Shown one piece after another: positions 44,070-54,890 of a DNA stretch of 64,000 nucleotides. Source of the DNA: Mercenaria mercenaria (lineage: Eukaryota; Mollusca; Bivalvia; Venerida; Veneridae); assembly GCF_021730395.1 (NCBI RefSeq), contig NC_069367.1:3966501-4030500 (forward strand), given 5' to 3'. A program made the translations under genes and the position numbers. The stretch's first letter is position 1, and each line of letters begins with the position of its first letter. The notes under the pieces are model-generated. The model worked only from the letters and a program-made list of their open reading frames with translations. It was not told the DNA's origin and searched no databases.

Positions 44070-44425
44070 GTATATTAGGATTAGAGACAAAGAACTCATC
44101 AGTGCTCATTTCGGGCAAATCGTTCTCCATTACTTGCTCTCCGACAAAATCGCCTATGTGGGAGACTGTTATGTTAGCACGAACGGACTTGGCAAATAAC
44201 TCAATCCCGAATCCGCTACTGATTGTGACAAATTTTCATGGGAATAGTACAACGGACAAACTGAATGTTACACGTTTCCGAAAGAATGTAACGCCCTCGG
44301 CTGATGGTGTTAGTGTAATATTAACTATCGTGATGACACTGGTATATACATCTGTAGCGTTCTTGTCGGAAGCGTTACGTCACCCAAAGGAATAAAGAGT
44401 TCGAAAAAGCATTTTAAAGCGAATG
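44070..44425 (+). pseudogene. Gene B Ig1 exon, frameshifted
   Basis: Acceptor TTCTGACAG, donor GAATG-GTAAGT. Frame 1 encodes FSITCSPTKSPMWETVMLAR and runs to about 44328; the D-D-T-G-I-Y-I-C-S-V-L-V-G-S motif that should close the Ig fold lies in another frame. Compared with gene A (SDGVEVDFEIANALCEDGG) about 10-16 bases are missing, including the extra cysteine codon. Confidence 0.85.
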
Positions 44426-44754
44426 GTAAGTTTTATACATTATCTGTAAACTGTTTCAGTGTAATTATCTTTTGAAGATAAGCTTTCAAAAAGCTTAACT
44501 GGTTTCTTGATCAAACAGTGTTACTAATAGATCAATTTATCTTGACCATAAATATTTCCATTTTAAAAATGCTTATGAAGCAAACCAGGTCTGTTTTTGA
44601 TACTTCCGTAATATAACCTTTTATTAACAATCACAACAGCAGTCTCTAAATGTCGTGTGGTGACCATAAAAAGGTTTATACGTATTTGGATTCTAATTTG
44701 ATATAACTTCTTGTCCGTCCAATCAATAATTATGTAATAATTTTCACCTTTAGC

Positions 44755-45065
44755 CGGTGCTGGGAGGTGTAACGAGTGTTGCACTTTCTATTACTTCTCA
44801 CGAATAGTCTCAGTCAGACCGAGTCTGATATCTCCTTGCTTAGTTATATTCAAGCACAACAGAAATCTTTAATTACCCGGTTGTGGCCGTACAAAAACTG
44901 CAAGATTATGTGTTGTTATATTTTCTGGTCATTTGGTCCATGTTGATATCAGTGAAATAGAATTTCATTTAAGCCGGTGCTTGGTGGTGAAACGGGTGTT
45001 GTACTTTCCATTACCTCTCATGAACAGACTCAGTCGAGCCGAGTCTGCATTTATTTTATTTGGTT
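44755..45065 (+). repeat. Two direct copies of a CCGGTGCT repeat
   Basis: AGCCGGTGCTGGGAGGTGTA at about 44754 and AGCCGGTGCTTGGTGGTGAA at about 44972, both followed by CGRGTGTTG, a CTCWYGAA block and CAGTCNGACCGAGTCTG. Related blocks occur at 2470-2593 and 46707-46833. Confidence 0.6.
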
Positions 45066-45261
45066 GCATTCTTTATTTTCAAAGGACCGTCTTACAGATC
45101 TCATTTCCAAATTCTAATGTATTTATCTTTGTTACAATGTACTCTTCTGTCTTGTTATGATAAGTATACAAGAGATTCATTTAAAAGTCTGGTCCAAAAT
45201 GGTCATTACGTCATAACTTCACTGACAAACTATGCATGAACATTGTCTAGACGCTACCTTT

Positions 45262-45378
45262 CTTTGACCTTTAGCCGTCTGCTTGCGGCATATGATTTAG
45301 CATTTACGTCTGTGCAGGCTGGTCATTGTCTGCACTGTTCGCTTTTTAGTCAATGAATTTTAAGTGAAAGCCCCTTTG
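45262..45378 (-). repeat. Dispersed repeat, minus-strand copy
   Basis: The reverse complement carries GACTAAAAAGCGAACAGTGC, AGACAATGACCAGCCTGCAC and the GCAAGCAGACGGCTAAAGG end of the family seen at 42597 and 54188. Confidence 0.6.
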
Positions 45379-45722
45379 AATAATCTATAATATACATAAT
45401 AAGCCAACATCTAGATGATGGACCAGATCATTTGTGAAATTATTAAAGCACATAGTATATTTTACATTGGGAGGACTAAACTTATATCGTAATATTTAGA
45501 TCATAAACAATATAACTAACAAATGTTGCAATGTCGGAAGACATCGACACAAATCTTTCGTTACCGCTATCAGTCCGGCATTGTTCAGTTTGAGGGTAAA
45601 AAGGGGTTTTAAAATACTGCATCTTACTGTTTATGATATGCTATATAAATATGCAAATAATTCAAAACACAGGGATACTTGCATGTGTTCTGAAAACATA
45701 TTTGATCGTTTTTACTTCTCAG

Positions 45723-45862
45723 ATAAGAGCTCAAAAATAAGCGAAATAATAGCCCCGACATCTGTTGTCCAGGGTGACAAAATGGAAGTCCAATGCATTG
45801 GTAGTATTGGGCGAGATGAAAATGGGACAAGGTTAGGGAATATGCTTATAAAAATATACAAG
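45723..45862 (+). pseudogene. Gene B Ig2 first-half exon
   Basis: Acceptor TTTTACTTCTCAG, donor ACAAG-GTAAGT, 140 bp, phase 1 to 0. Encodes DKMEVQCIGSIGRDENGTRL, close to gene A exon 6. Confidence 0.8.
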
Positions 45863-46706
45863 GTAAGTTTTAAGAGCAGGTATGCAGTAAAGAGCTGGTT
45901 TGTGTGTGTTTTTATGTGATACAATACTTATGAATATTGTGAAGTGTAAGTGTCCAATGTTGAGTTATTTTGCATTTAAATTTTCTGATTGAGCTTGTAA
46001 ATATTTTTTTCTGTCTGTGTATCCAACCTTAAAATCAAGACCTTAACAGGTTTGAAATACTTTTCTTATTGTCTATTTTGTTATTAAATATAATAATTGC
46101 GCTTATTCGGAGATCAGTCATAGTATCAGATCAATTCACATAAAGTTTTTCAACGAGTTATGCTATAACAAGTGCAATAGAAAGAAACACAATATCATCT
46201 GAAGTTTCGAACATAACAAAAGGCCTCACGCCGTTTTCGTTTATTACAATGTACATAAGCATACAAGAAATAAGAAAATTGTTATGTTTTTTTTGTGAAT
46301 ATGGAATGTATCTCACTTCGATAATTTTAACATTTTGATATATAAAAAGTGTCTCACCCCTCGATGAAATGCATTTATCCGTCCAGATCTATATCATAAA
46401 CATTTATTCAAACGCTCTTCAGTTTGATAAAATAGAAGAAAAAATCTTTAGAAATTATGATCCTTTGGAAGCATAATCTTAGAATTCAATAAACCACGAT
46501 ATTGCATTAAGAAACTGATACAGAAAACGCTATATAATCATTTGAGGATAAGTACCTGTTAAATAAATTTTTACATGCGACAGTAATTTGCTTCGGAAAA
46601 TTCCTCAGTCCTACATCCAGAATTCTTTTCCTTTTTTTACGGATAATTCTAAATTGTTGTTGTTGAGTTTCTTGTGTTGTTCTTACGGTACTTGTAACAT
46701 GTCCAA

Positions 46707-46833
46707 ATGTTGTGTTCTGCTCAACCCAGGTCTAGAGGGCGTAGACGGTAGCTTGCATCTCCGCTACCGCTCATTAATGGATTGAACTGAAAACGATCCT
46801 GCACCATTTCCATTTTTTTGGCGTGTTGGGCGA
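46707..46833 (+). repeat. Dispersed repeat, copy of 2470-2593
   Basis: TGTTGTGTTCTGCTCAACCC, GGGCGTAGACGGTAGCTTGC, CTCCGCTACCGCTCATTAAT and GCGTGTTGGGCGAC align with the copy near 2470. Confidence 0.6.
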
Positions 46834-47025
46834 CTGCTTTATGCAGCAATTTTACTTTCCGTGCGTGTTTGATGGTGCGGGTTTTCTGATTTATATTGAG
46901 TTTGCAGTTTGTTTATTTACCGGACAATGCGTGCTGTGGTGCGCTTGAAATGTTCGAAATTGTGGTAAGTTTTTTTCATTATTCTTTGTTATCACCCATC
47001 ACACTCCATCTTCTGAAACTTATAG

Positions 47026-47221
47026 GACGAGAATACGGTGGAAATTGTGCCATTTGGCATTGAATCGTCACAGACAGAAGACTGGCAAACCCATGAAACT
47101 ATTAACTCAACAATTTTGATTACAAATGACATGAACGGAGCTGAGTTGCAATGTTTGATGGATGAATATAATGGAAATAAGCAGAAGAAAAGCGTTCTTT
47201 TGAATGTAACGACGACAACTG
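47026..47221 (+). pseudogene. Gene B Ig2 second-half exon
   Basis: Acceptor AACTTATAG, donor ACTG-GTAGGC, 196 bp, phase 0 to 1. Encodes STILITNDMNGAELQCLMDE; gene A has STFIPENDMHEALVRCVV. The shared N-D-M and the lone cysteine confirm the split domain. Confidence 0.75.
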
Positions 47222-47704
47222 GTAGGCCATAATGCAAAGATAAGTAAAACAAAAGAAAAATAAATATTCTTTTTTTCTGACAATTCATAGGTATGCTTTA
47301 ATATATATTCTTCTAAAGTCAATAAAGGAAGCAGCTTGGACATATCACAATGTACCTAACTTAAGTAAAGTTATTGTCAAAATGCTTTATTTGTACAGAT
47401 TAAGTGTATAATTATATTGAGATTCGACTAAGTGAAAACAGAAAATAGGTAGTTTGCAAACACCAAACAGGTATTATTGAAACATTCATCATGCCTAAGT
47501 ACAGTTTGATAAACAATAAACTATATGAATATTAAATGTTATAGAATGGTCATGTTAAATTCGAGTATAAGTTTAATGCCTGTAAAACTGTTGAAATTGT
47601 TTGCGGGGCGATGTATACCTATTTTCCGAATAAAATTCTGAAACTGGACTGTAAAATTATGTTAATTTGGTATAAAGTATTTAATTGTTTCTTTTTATTT
47701 TTTT

Positions 47705-47851
47705 TGTTGGATTTAACGTCGCACCGACACATGATAGGTCATATGGCGACTTTCCAGCATCAAAGGTGGAGGAAGACCCTAGGTGCCCATCCGTGCATCA
47801 TTTCATCACGAGCGGGCACCTGGGTAGAACCACCTACCTTCCGTAAGCCAA
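47705..47851 (-). mobile_element. SINE 3' part (minus strand)
   Basis: Reverse complement of the GTGTCGGTGCGACGTTAAAT end, with CTTCCTCCACCTTTGATGCT, TCGCCATATGACCTATCATG and GGTTCTACCCAGGTGCCCG. Head missing. In the gene B intron before Ig3. Confidence 0.75.
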
Positions 47852-48070
47852 CAAAGTAATACAATAATTTAATGCATCTTTACTTCATAATAGACGTGCA
47901 GATAATTTTAGGCAAAAAGTTTTATTTAGTATAAGCATTACACATTTGGTGATTTATTTCGTAATGTCAAAAGCTTAGTTTTCATTTTGGTACATTTAGG
48001 CAGCAATTTTATTATTACATATTAATATTATTTTCATAGAATGATTAATTATTCACTCTAATGCTTCCAG

Positions 48071-48421
48071 TGAGAATATCGACACCATCGCCTACAGTTA
48101 ACATAGGCAGTGCGGTCAACATGACTTGCGAACTCAACCATATTCGCGGCTGGAATACCATAGAAATCCATAAAAATTGTAGTAACACTGAGTTCATTAT
48201 TGCCTCTTTACAAAATAACCAGAGTGTATCTAATTTCACAATGGAAAAACATATCAGTCTGTTGGAAAATGATTTGACTGAGTCTTCGGCAGAACTAGTC
48301 TTACATTTAGAGAACGTCACGTGCAGGGATGCTTGTGGTCAAGGTGGTGAAATAGAATATATGTGTGCAGTGAAAATTGGAGACAGTTGGGTGACAGGAT
48401 CTGTGAAACTAGAATTTCAAA
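48071..48421 (+). pseudogene. Gene B Ig3 exon
   Basis: Acceptor ATGCTTCCAG, donor TTTCAAA-GTTTGT (weak), 351 bp, phase 1-1. It keeps both canonical cysteines (VNMTCEL, YMCAV) and the extra pair (VTCRDACGQ), unlike gene A Ig3. Shares NCSNTEFIIASL with gene A KCSNTEEYIARI. Confidence 0.8.
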
Positions 48422-48957
48422 GTTTGTTTAACATTATATTTTTTTTGTTATTTTGCAAAAAAGTCCTCCCTATATAACACACATAGGCAAACGTCCATGT
48501 TGCTTTTATTATAAGTCCTTTATACTTAATTGAAACAATTACCCAACTAACAAGATCCAGGAAAATAGTCCCGAAGTTACACAATATATTCATAAAATTT
48601 TCATAATTAAAGTAAATGTTTACATTATGTACATACGAGTCGATTTTTTGATGTTTCAACAAGAAAGGTTAACATGTGATAAAAAGAATACAGGGCCGGG
48701 CAGGGCCTCGCATTTTATAATTTTATTCAACTCGTTTAATAAATTCAGTATGAAAAGACAATCATGTAATATCCTCTATATATTTACTCGTTCCACTATT
48801 TTTATGAATATTGTATGAAAACATTTTTAGACGTGTTTTTTTTCCTGCTGGATGATTGTCAATGTTTTTTAAAGATAATTAAAACGCTTTCACTATCTTA
48901 ATTTAAAAATCAAAATATTGACAGCTATTAAATAACAAGTATCTTATTCTGTCTAAG

Positions 48958-49252
48958 AGTCCGTACGCTTAACTTAGTAGGTAGTGTGTTGGTCTTCATA
49001 TCGCGGGGTCATGAGTTCGATCCTCTGGCTGGGAGTATGTTCTTCGTGACTTTTCGATAAACGACATTGTGTCTAAAATCATTAGTCCTCCACCTCTGAT
49101 TCATGTGAGGAAGTTGGCAGTTACTTGCGGAGAACAGGTTTGTACTGGTACAGAATCAAGAAACACTGCTTGGTTAGATTAACTGCCCGTCGTTACATAA
49201 CTGAAATACTGTTGAAAAATGGCGTTAATCCCAAATTAAACAAACAAACAAA
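48958..49252 (+). mobile_element. SINE family 2, complete with tRNA-like head
   Basis: Head with TAACTTAGTAGGTAGTGTGT (box A-like) and GAGTTCGATCC (box B). Body: ATTAGTCCTCCACCTCTGAT, GGAAGTTGGCAGTTACTTGC, GGCGTTAATCCC; A/C-rich tail (CAAACAAACAAAC). The truncated partner is at 33566. Confidence 0.8.
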
Positions 49253-49864
49253 CAGCCTATCTTGTTATATTGTCTTACGCAACACATTAGCAAACACTTT
49301 ATTGAATATCATAAAAGGTGTCATAGAATAATTGAACGAATTAAATAAAGTTATAAAATACAAGACTCTTTCGCGCCTATTGTCAATTTCATTCAAAAGT
49401 TGCGATAATTTTAATGTAAAAAACACAAATGGAATGTTGTTTTTATCGCATTTAAGCTTTTACTGCTGAAGCATGAAAATATCTCCTTTCTTTACCCATT
49501 TTAGACCACGTAAATTCGACCAGCGTCTCCTATACTTAAACGACACTAACGTCGGAGTTTTATTACACTAGTGTAATATTATATCTATATAATGGCTTAA
49601 TTTCATTCCCACGATGTCAGACATGTTATAAAAATGCTTTCCTTGATTATTTCGCTTGTCAGCAAACTTCTATACGTGTTACACTAATCATCTTCTTGTT
49701 CTGATAGAAAATCAAACAATTAAGGAACTTAAAAAAGGTATCTCATGACTTTTTAGCATTGATTATTTGTTAAAATCACTTGTCTGATGGAAAATGTTTA
49801 GGATTTAGATTTGTTTATGCTATATGCACTACTGATTTGTCATTGAATTTGTTTTTCTCTGCAG

Positions 49865-50037
49865 ATGTTTGCCTCTCTGAAGATAATAGAGAGTATAATC
49901 TTCATCCGTTCAGCTGTCAGCGATACGTCAGGTGTGTTGGAGAACATTTATACGACTTTAAATGCGCTGGAGGAGCTTGTGCTTCGCTTGAGACTCAATG
50001 GATATGTGGTGACTATGACTGCAGAGGCTGTCCCTAG
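49865..50037 (+). pseudogene. Gene B terminal exon: CBM14-like domain
   Basis: Acceptor TTTTTCTCTGCAG, phase 1, 173 bp with stop TAG. Encodes YNLHPFSCQRYVRCVGEHLY and five further cysteines ending CRGCP. In genes A and C this exon continues to an Ig exon; here it ends in a stop, so gene B lost Ig5 or ended earlier. Confidence 0.75.
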
Positions 50038-50502
50038 TATTGTTACAGACATTTATAAAACTAACTTTATGTCGCGAAGTGAAAATAAGTTCGTCGAAAA
50101 TGGAATCGATATAGCCTTATACGAGATATTGCACCGAATGCTTCTCCTGTAGAATTTTAGGGTATTCAACACCTTCTAATTATATCATTGCCGTCAGTCC
50201 TTTTTCATTTTCATCTGCAAACACTTATCTTTGCTTTGTAACACTTAATAATTTGTCATATAAATAAGCCCTTAAATGAGATATTGCACATTATACGACA
50301 ACTGTAGAAGTCTACAGTATTTAAGACATTCTACTTATCAGCATTAAAAATAATATTAACTGCAAGCTTTGCACTATTAAACGGTCGTTCCCTTAAATTG
50401 TAATATTTGTAATCGATTAGTATGAACGTGTTAAAGTTTTGTCCCGCTTGCTTTTTTCCATATGTATCAGTAAACTATCCTGTATGATAATTACTTAATT
50501 AG

Positions 50503-50768
50503 TGGTGCCCTCCGTGGCCGAGCGGTTAAGGTCGCTCACTTCAAATTACATATTCCTCACTGATATGGGTTTGAGCTTCACTCGTGGTTTTGAATTCCTT
50601 ATATGTGGAAATACAAACCATCCAGCTGGTTTATTGAGGTTCAGTAGTTCTACCCAAGAGTTTGCACACAGAGGTGTGCCTTGCGTCTTCCTCCACCATC
50701 AAAGCTAGAAAGGCACCATATGACCTATCACTGTGTCGGTGCGACGTTAAAACCAACAATAACAAAAC
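50503..50768 (+). mobile_element. SINE, complete (GCGACGTTAAAC family)
   Basis: Head CTCCGTGGCCGAGCGGTTAA (box A) and a weak box B, CATCCAGCTGGTTTATTGAG, then CTTCCTCCACCATCAAAGCT, GCACCATATGACCTATCACT and TGTCGGTGCGACGTTAAAAC with an AAC tail. This is the most complete copy in the window. Confidence 0.8.
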
Positions 50769-52076
50769 ATTACTACATCAGTGAACGTCTTATTGCTTAT
50801 TTTACATGACGATTAACAATGACAAATTTTGTGTTTTTGTTATATTAATTTCCTTCATTTTTACAGAAGTACTATTGGTGAATGCATTTTCTATATCAAA
50901 CTAACCATGTTCTGTATGGCATCTTCTTTTTTTTGTAATATACATTTCATATGCACATAGTAGTGTTCCTGCTGTTATATACCCTTATTTTTTTAAAGTT
51001 TTAGCATGTAGTTGTTTAGTAAATGCTCATTTTTAGACTTTGTAGAGATATATATGTTCTGTGTTACTGTAGCGGTTAAATTAGAATACAAACAGCTATG
51101 TTACACATGTATTTCTTTTCTCGATTTAACCAATGTCCTCAGCTACAACCCCACCTCCTTCCCAACCTGAAATGAGGCATTTGTAAATCCAAAACATTAC
51201 CTTTTGACATTAAAACACCATGCGTTCTTCGTCATTTGATGCACTTTGATCTTAAGTTTGTATTTGTATCAAAATTGATGTAACATGATGAATATAAAAC
51301 GATACAATGGGGTTGATACTGATTCATTCATTTGCACTCGAGTATAATTAACAATAGCGGGAACTGGGAAAGTGTACAGTTTGTATACAGTTGTATCTTC
51401 ATGTCGCGTAATAAACATAACAGAAACTATTTCTGTTTCTAGCATGAATTCAACAGGTTTTCAGAAAAAAACAAACAAACAAAGTGAATGAGTCTGTGGT
51501 GTAGTTTTGTTGCCCACGAAAAAGCAATCTTTAAACAAATCATTAACATCTGCAATAGGGACAACCAATATCTACCAAAAAATCTAGGATAAATCCATCA
51601 CGTTGCAAAGCATTTGATGAACGTCTTGATCAATCGCAAAGACAATGCTCCATCTTGAATCATTTAAAGTTTGGTGTTAGCAAATAATTGTAATAATAAA
51701 AGATGTTGACGAGTTTAGAATTGTCCCCTATTTATATTAGAAATAGAAACTTTTCATAGCCTCTTAAATTATAACCTAATAATCAGTACGGGATGCATAG
51801 CGTTTTAGGAGACGATTGTAATCAGATTGCTTATAATCATTATATCTGCGTGGTCTCCATGGCCGAATGGTAGCATTGAATGAACATTTAATTTCTTTAA
51901 CATTATCTGCAGAATGCCAAGCCCCTTCCCCCTGCGTGTTAACAGTTACAATGTTTATAATAGTACATTTTCAAATAGAAAGAAATTTTCAAAAAGGTTA
52001 TTCAAATTATACAGCAACTAAATTAACATGTATTAAAGTATGTAAGAAGACTCAATATAATAGCAGAATTTGTTTG
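50769..52076. other. Intergenic DNA, no gene seen
   Basis: No coding region. A SINE head fragment (GGTCTCCATGGCCGAATGGT) is at about 51846-51877. The rest is AT-rich. Confidence 0.5.
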
Positions 52077-52830
52077 ACTGAGTCTGATCATGAGTGATAA
52101 CTGATAATCTGATCATGAGTGATAACTGAGGCGGATCATGAGTGGTAACTCAGTCTGATCATGAGTGGTACATGAACAATAACTCAGTCTGAGCGTTTTA
52201 TTATGAGTGGTAACTGAATCTGAACATGGGTGATAACTGAATCTGATCATGAGTGGCAACGCAGTCTTATTATGCGTGTTGATTCAGCCTGATAATGAGA
52301 GGTAACTGAGTCTAAGCATGAGTGGTACTCAGTCTGATCATGAGTTGTAACTCAGTCTGATCATGAATGGCAGCTTAGTCTGATCATGAGTGGGAAATCA
52401 GTATAATCATAAGTATTTACTCATTTTGATCATGAGTGGTAACTGAGTTTGATTGTGAGTGGTATTTGAGTTTGATCATGAGTGGTAACTGAGTCTGATC
52501 ATGAGTGGTTACTGAGTTTAATCATGAGTGGTAACTAAGCTGGATCATGAATGGTAGCTTAGTCTGATTATGAGTGGTAAATGAGTGTAATAATTTGTGG
52601 TAACTCCGTTTGATCATGAGTGGTAACTGAGTCCGATCATGAATGGTAACTGAATGTGATCGTGTGTGTGAACTCAGTCTGAGCATGAGTGGTAGCTGAG
52701 TTTGATCATGAGTTGTAATTTAGTTTGCTCATGAGTGGTAACTGAGTATGGTTATAACTGGTAACTGAGTCTGTTCATGAGTGGTAATTCTGTCTGATCA
52801 TGAGTGGTAACTGAGTCTAATCATAAATGG
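52077..52830 (+). repeat. 23-bp minisatellite (about 32 units)
   Basis: Consensus TCTGATCATGAGTGGTAACT plus GAG, strongly degenerate with indels. Contains the palindrome TGATCA in most units. It lies between the 3' ends of genes B (+) and C (-), which face each other. Confidence 0.9.
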
Positions 52831-54187
52831 CGAAGTTGAGGTTGTTATTGTTATTTATGTTGGAATACATCTTGGTGTTGTTACATGTTTAATTGGGTTA
52901 ATGCTTTACAGCAATTCGCAATCTTTTGGTTAATTAATGTCAATGTCTTTTAATAGGTTGAATTAATATTTAGAGTACGGCAATTTACAGCCACAATAGC
53001 GGGACCCCCTATTAAATACATAAAAAGGATTAATTATATTCTTATCATCAAACGATCACTCGTTACATTTTAAGAAATTGATATTACAAATTATTCTCGA
53101 GATAATTATCTAAATATTTTCTGCAGTGTAGACCTTTTGTTGTCTTTGTCGATTTTGTTTCTTTTTTCTAGTTCATACTCGTAAAGCATATCAGTTACAA
53201 AACAAACACGTTAATAACATCATTATATAATCCTTTCAAGCTGCATGAATAACATTGATAACATTAATGGCTTTATATTTATTGGAGATTATATTCATAA
53301 AAGTTTAATTTCAAATACGTTTGTAAATCAACATACTATCAGAGAATAACAGAGCCATTATTTTCGAGATAGAATTCAAGAAGTGCTTTTGAAAATTATG
53401 CATGGAGAAAATATCAATCTACGGTCTATTATACTGCGACATTTTTAAGCCCTCCAGGCTAGATTTGTTTGTTCTGACGGTATATATTTAAATACTAATA
53501 TCAAATAACACTTCCTTATGGAGTGTCATGTCATTTAGGCCTCGATTTATATAACTAGTTTATGATAGCAATTAGGGTAAAATGTATTCAATATTGATGA
53601 TACACATATCACAAAAAGTTTCGCTAAAGAAGTTCGCCGATATCTGTACATTTGTATACATTCAGCCAAATGCGTAGCATAATGTCACTGCTTAAGACAG
53701 CTTGCAGCTTTCGACAGCTGGAAATAAGAACAAAAGCTCAAATCAGGAAGTCATCTGACTGGGTACATAAGGCAAATAACTGCTCAATACAGGCGGCCAC
53801 TAAGTCAGGTTTCACTTCTTAGTTAAACGGAAGAGTCGGAACTCCAAAGTTTTATATTCCAAATAATCAAATAATGTAGATGTACAGAAGAAAAATCTGT
53901 ACTGAACGTAACGCCCAACACTAGCAGACCACATTGCTGAGATGAGTCAAATATATGAAAGTCGACCCGAAATATTGCCTGTTTGTTTCCTCAGTGTTAT
54001 TATTGCATTACTTTGTGTACATATGCACATGTGCTTGGCCAATCTGTACATGTTTACAGTAACACAAACCAATACCTCTATGTAGAGTGCTGTATTTTCC
54101 TCTGCATTCTTTAAATGTGACTTTCCCTGTTGGACTTTTATTCGTATCCATTTTCATCAATCGATTTGGGCAATGCCATTTATTTTT
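52831..54187. other. Intergenic DNA, no gene seen
   Basis: AT-rich, without ORFs I can support. An ORF on the minus strand at 54008-54400 overlaps a dispersed repeat and has no domain features. Confidence 0.45.
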
Positions 54188-54313
54188 CGAAGATGTGTTT
54201 ACTGAAAATTTACTGACTGAATAGCGAACAGTGTTGTACATGACCAGTCTACACGGATATGCAGGCTGATCTTTGTCTGCAAAATCACTTGCCGCCAGTT
54301 GGCTACAGGCTAA
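54188..54313 (+). repeat. Dispersed repeat (GACTGAATAGCGAACAG family)
   Basis: GAAGATGTGTTTACTGAAAA, GACTGAATAGCGAACAGTGT, TGCAGGCTGATCTTTGTCTG and TCACTTGCCGCCAGTTGGCT; same family as 42597-42731. It lies just downstream of the gene C stop. Confidence 0.7.
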
Positions 54314-54573
54314 TTCAAGGGTCGGTTGACGGCAGTAAAACGATTCCCGTTGTGTGAAGACCCTATTTGTTTTTTTATCTTTACTGATCAATGAGTCCAT
54401 TCAAATATCTAAATGATGTAATTCCACTTAAATTTTATAAAAGGTAAAAAAACTGCATTATATACCGTGTTATTATTCATCAATATTAATTCGTGCAAAC
54501 AGTCTTCATTATGACATTCGAGAAATTGCAAACAGAATGAACCGTAGAAAACAATAGGGATAATGTTTTACGA

Positions 54574-54890
54574 TTAACAATTCATATTCAGATATATGAC
54601 GTCATCCGAATATTGTCCGCCTCCTTCCGGAAAACAACGGTATGTAGCTTCATCATCACACAAAAGGTAGCTTATGTGTACTGAAAGCATGCCGCCGGTG
54701 CTGTTACGGTGACTCATCTCTGGAACAGTGCTAATGCCCTTGATATTGTCACCTGTGCTTAATGAGGACACCATCTCTCCACTGCCTCTGCTAATTTTTA
54801 TATCCGTAAGATCTTTGAAATCTTCAACAATGCACACGATGGTTAATGCTGACCCTATTTCGTTTGAGCCCCCGTCTTTGTAGTAAATGT
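54574..54890 (-). CDS. Gene C exon 7: Ig-like domain (Ig5 type) and stop
   Basis: Acceptor GCATTTCAG, 317 bp, stop TAA after YLNMNC. SALTIVCIVEDFKDLTDIKI and D-D-E-A-T-Y-R-C-F-P match gene A exon 11. Here the protein ends within the exon, where gene A splices to a short tail. Confidence 0.85.

Larger units (their letters stand above)
41683..50037 (+). pseudogene. Gene B: decayed sushi/Ig/CBM14-like type II receptor
   Basis: Exon relics: 41683-41876, about 41955-42142 (membrane segment), 42884-43411 (sushi), 44070-44425 (Ig1), 45723-45862 and 47026-47221 (split Ig2), 48071-48421 (Ig3), 49865-50037 (CBM14-like, stop). Order, boundaries and phases match gene A. It is broken twice: TAG at 43246-43248 inside the third sushi domain, where gene A has Ile, and a frame change near 44328 in Ig1, with an exon of 356 bp instead of a multiple of 3. 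The Ig4 and Ig5 exons are absent. The other exons are open, so decay is recent, or the locus carries a null allele, or a shorter product (up to the stop) is made. Confidence 0.75.

Noticed and set aside
48422-49864. An Ig4 exon in gene B
   Set aside because: I looked between Ig3 and the CBM14-like exon for the R-F-x-C / K-x-R-C pattern and phase 1 borders and found none; the interval holds a SINE and AT-rich DNA.
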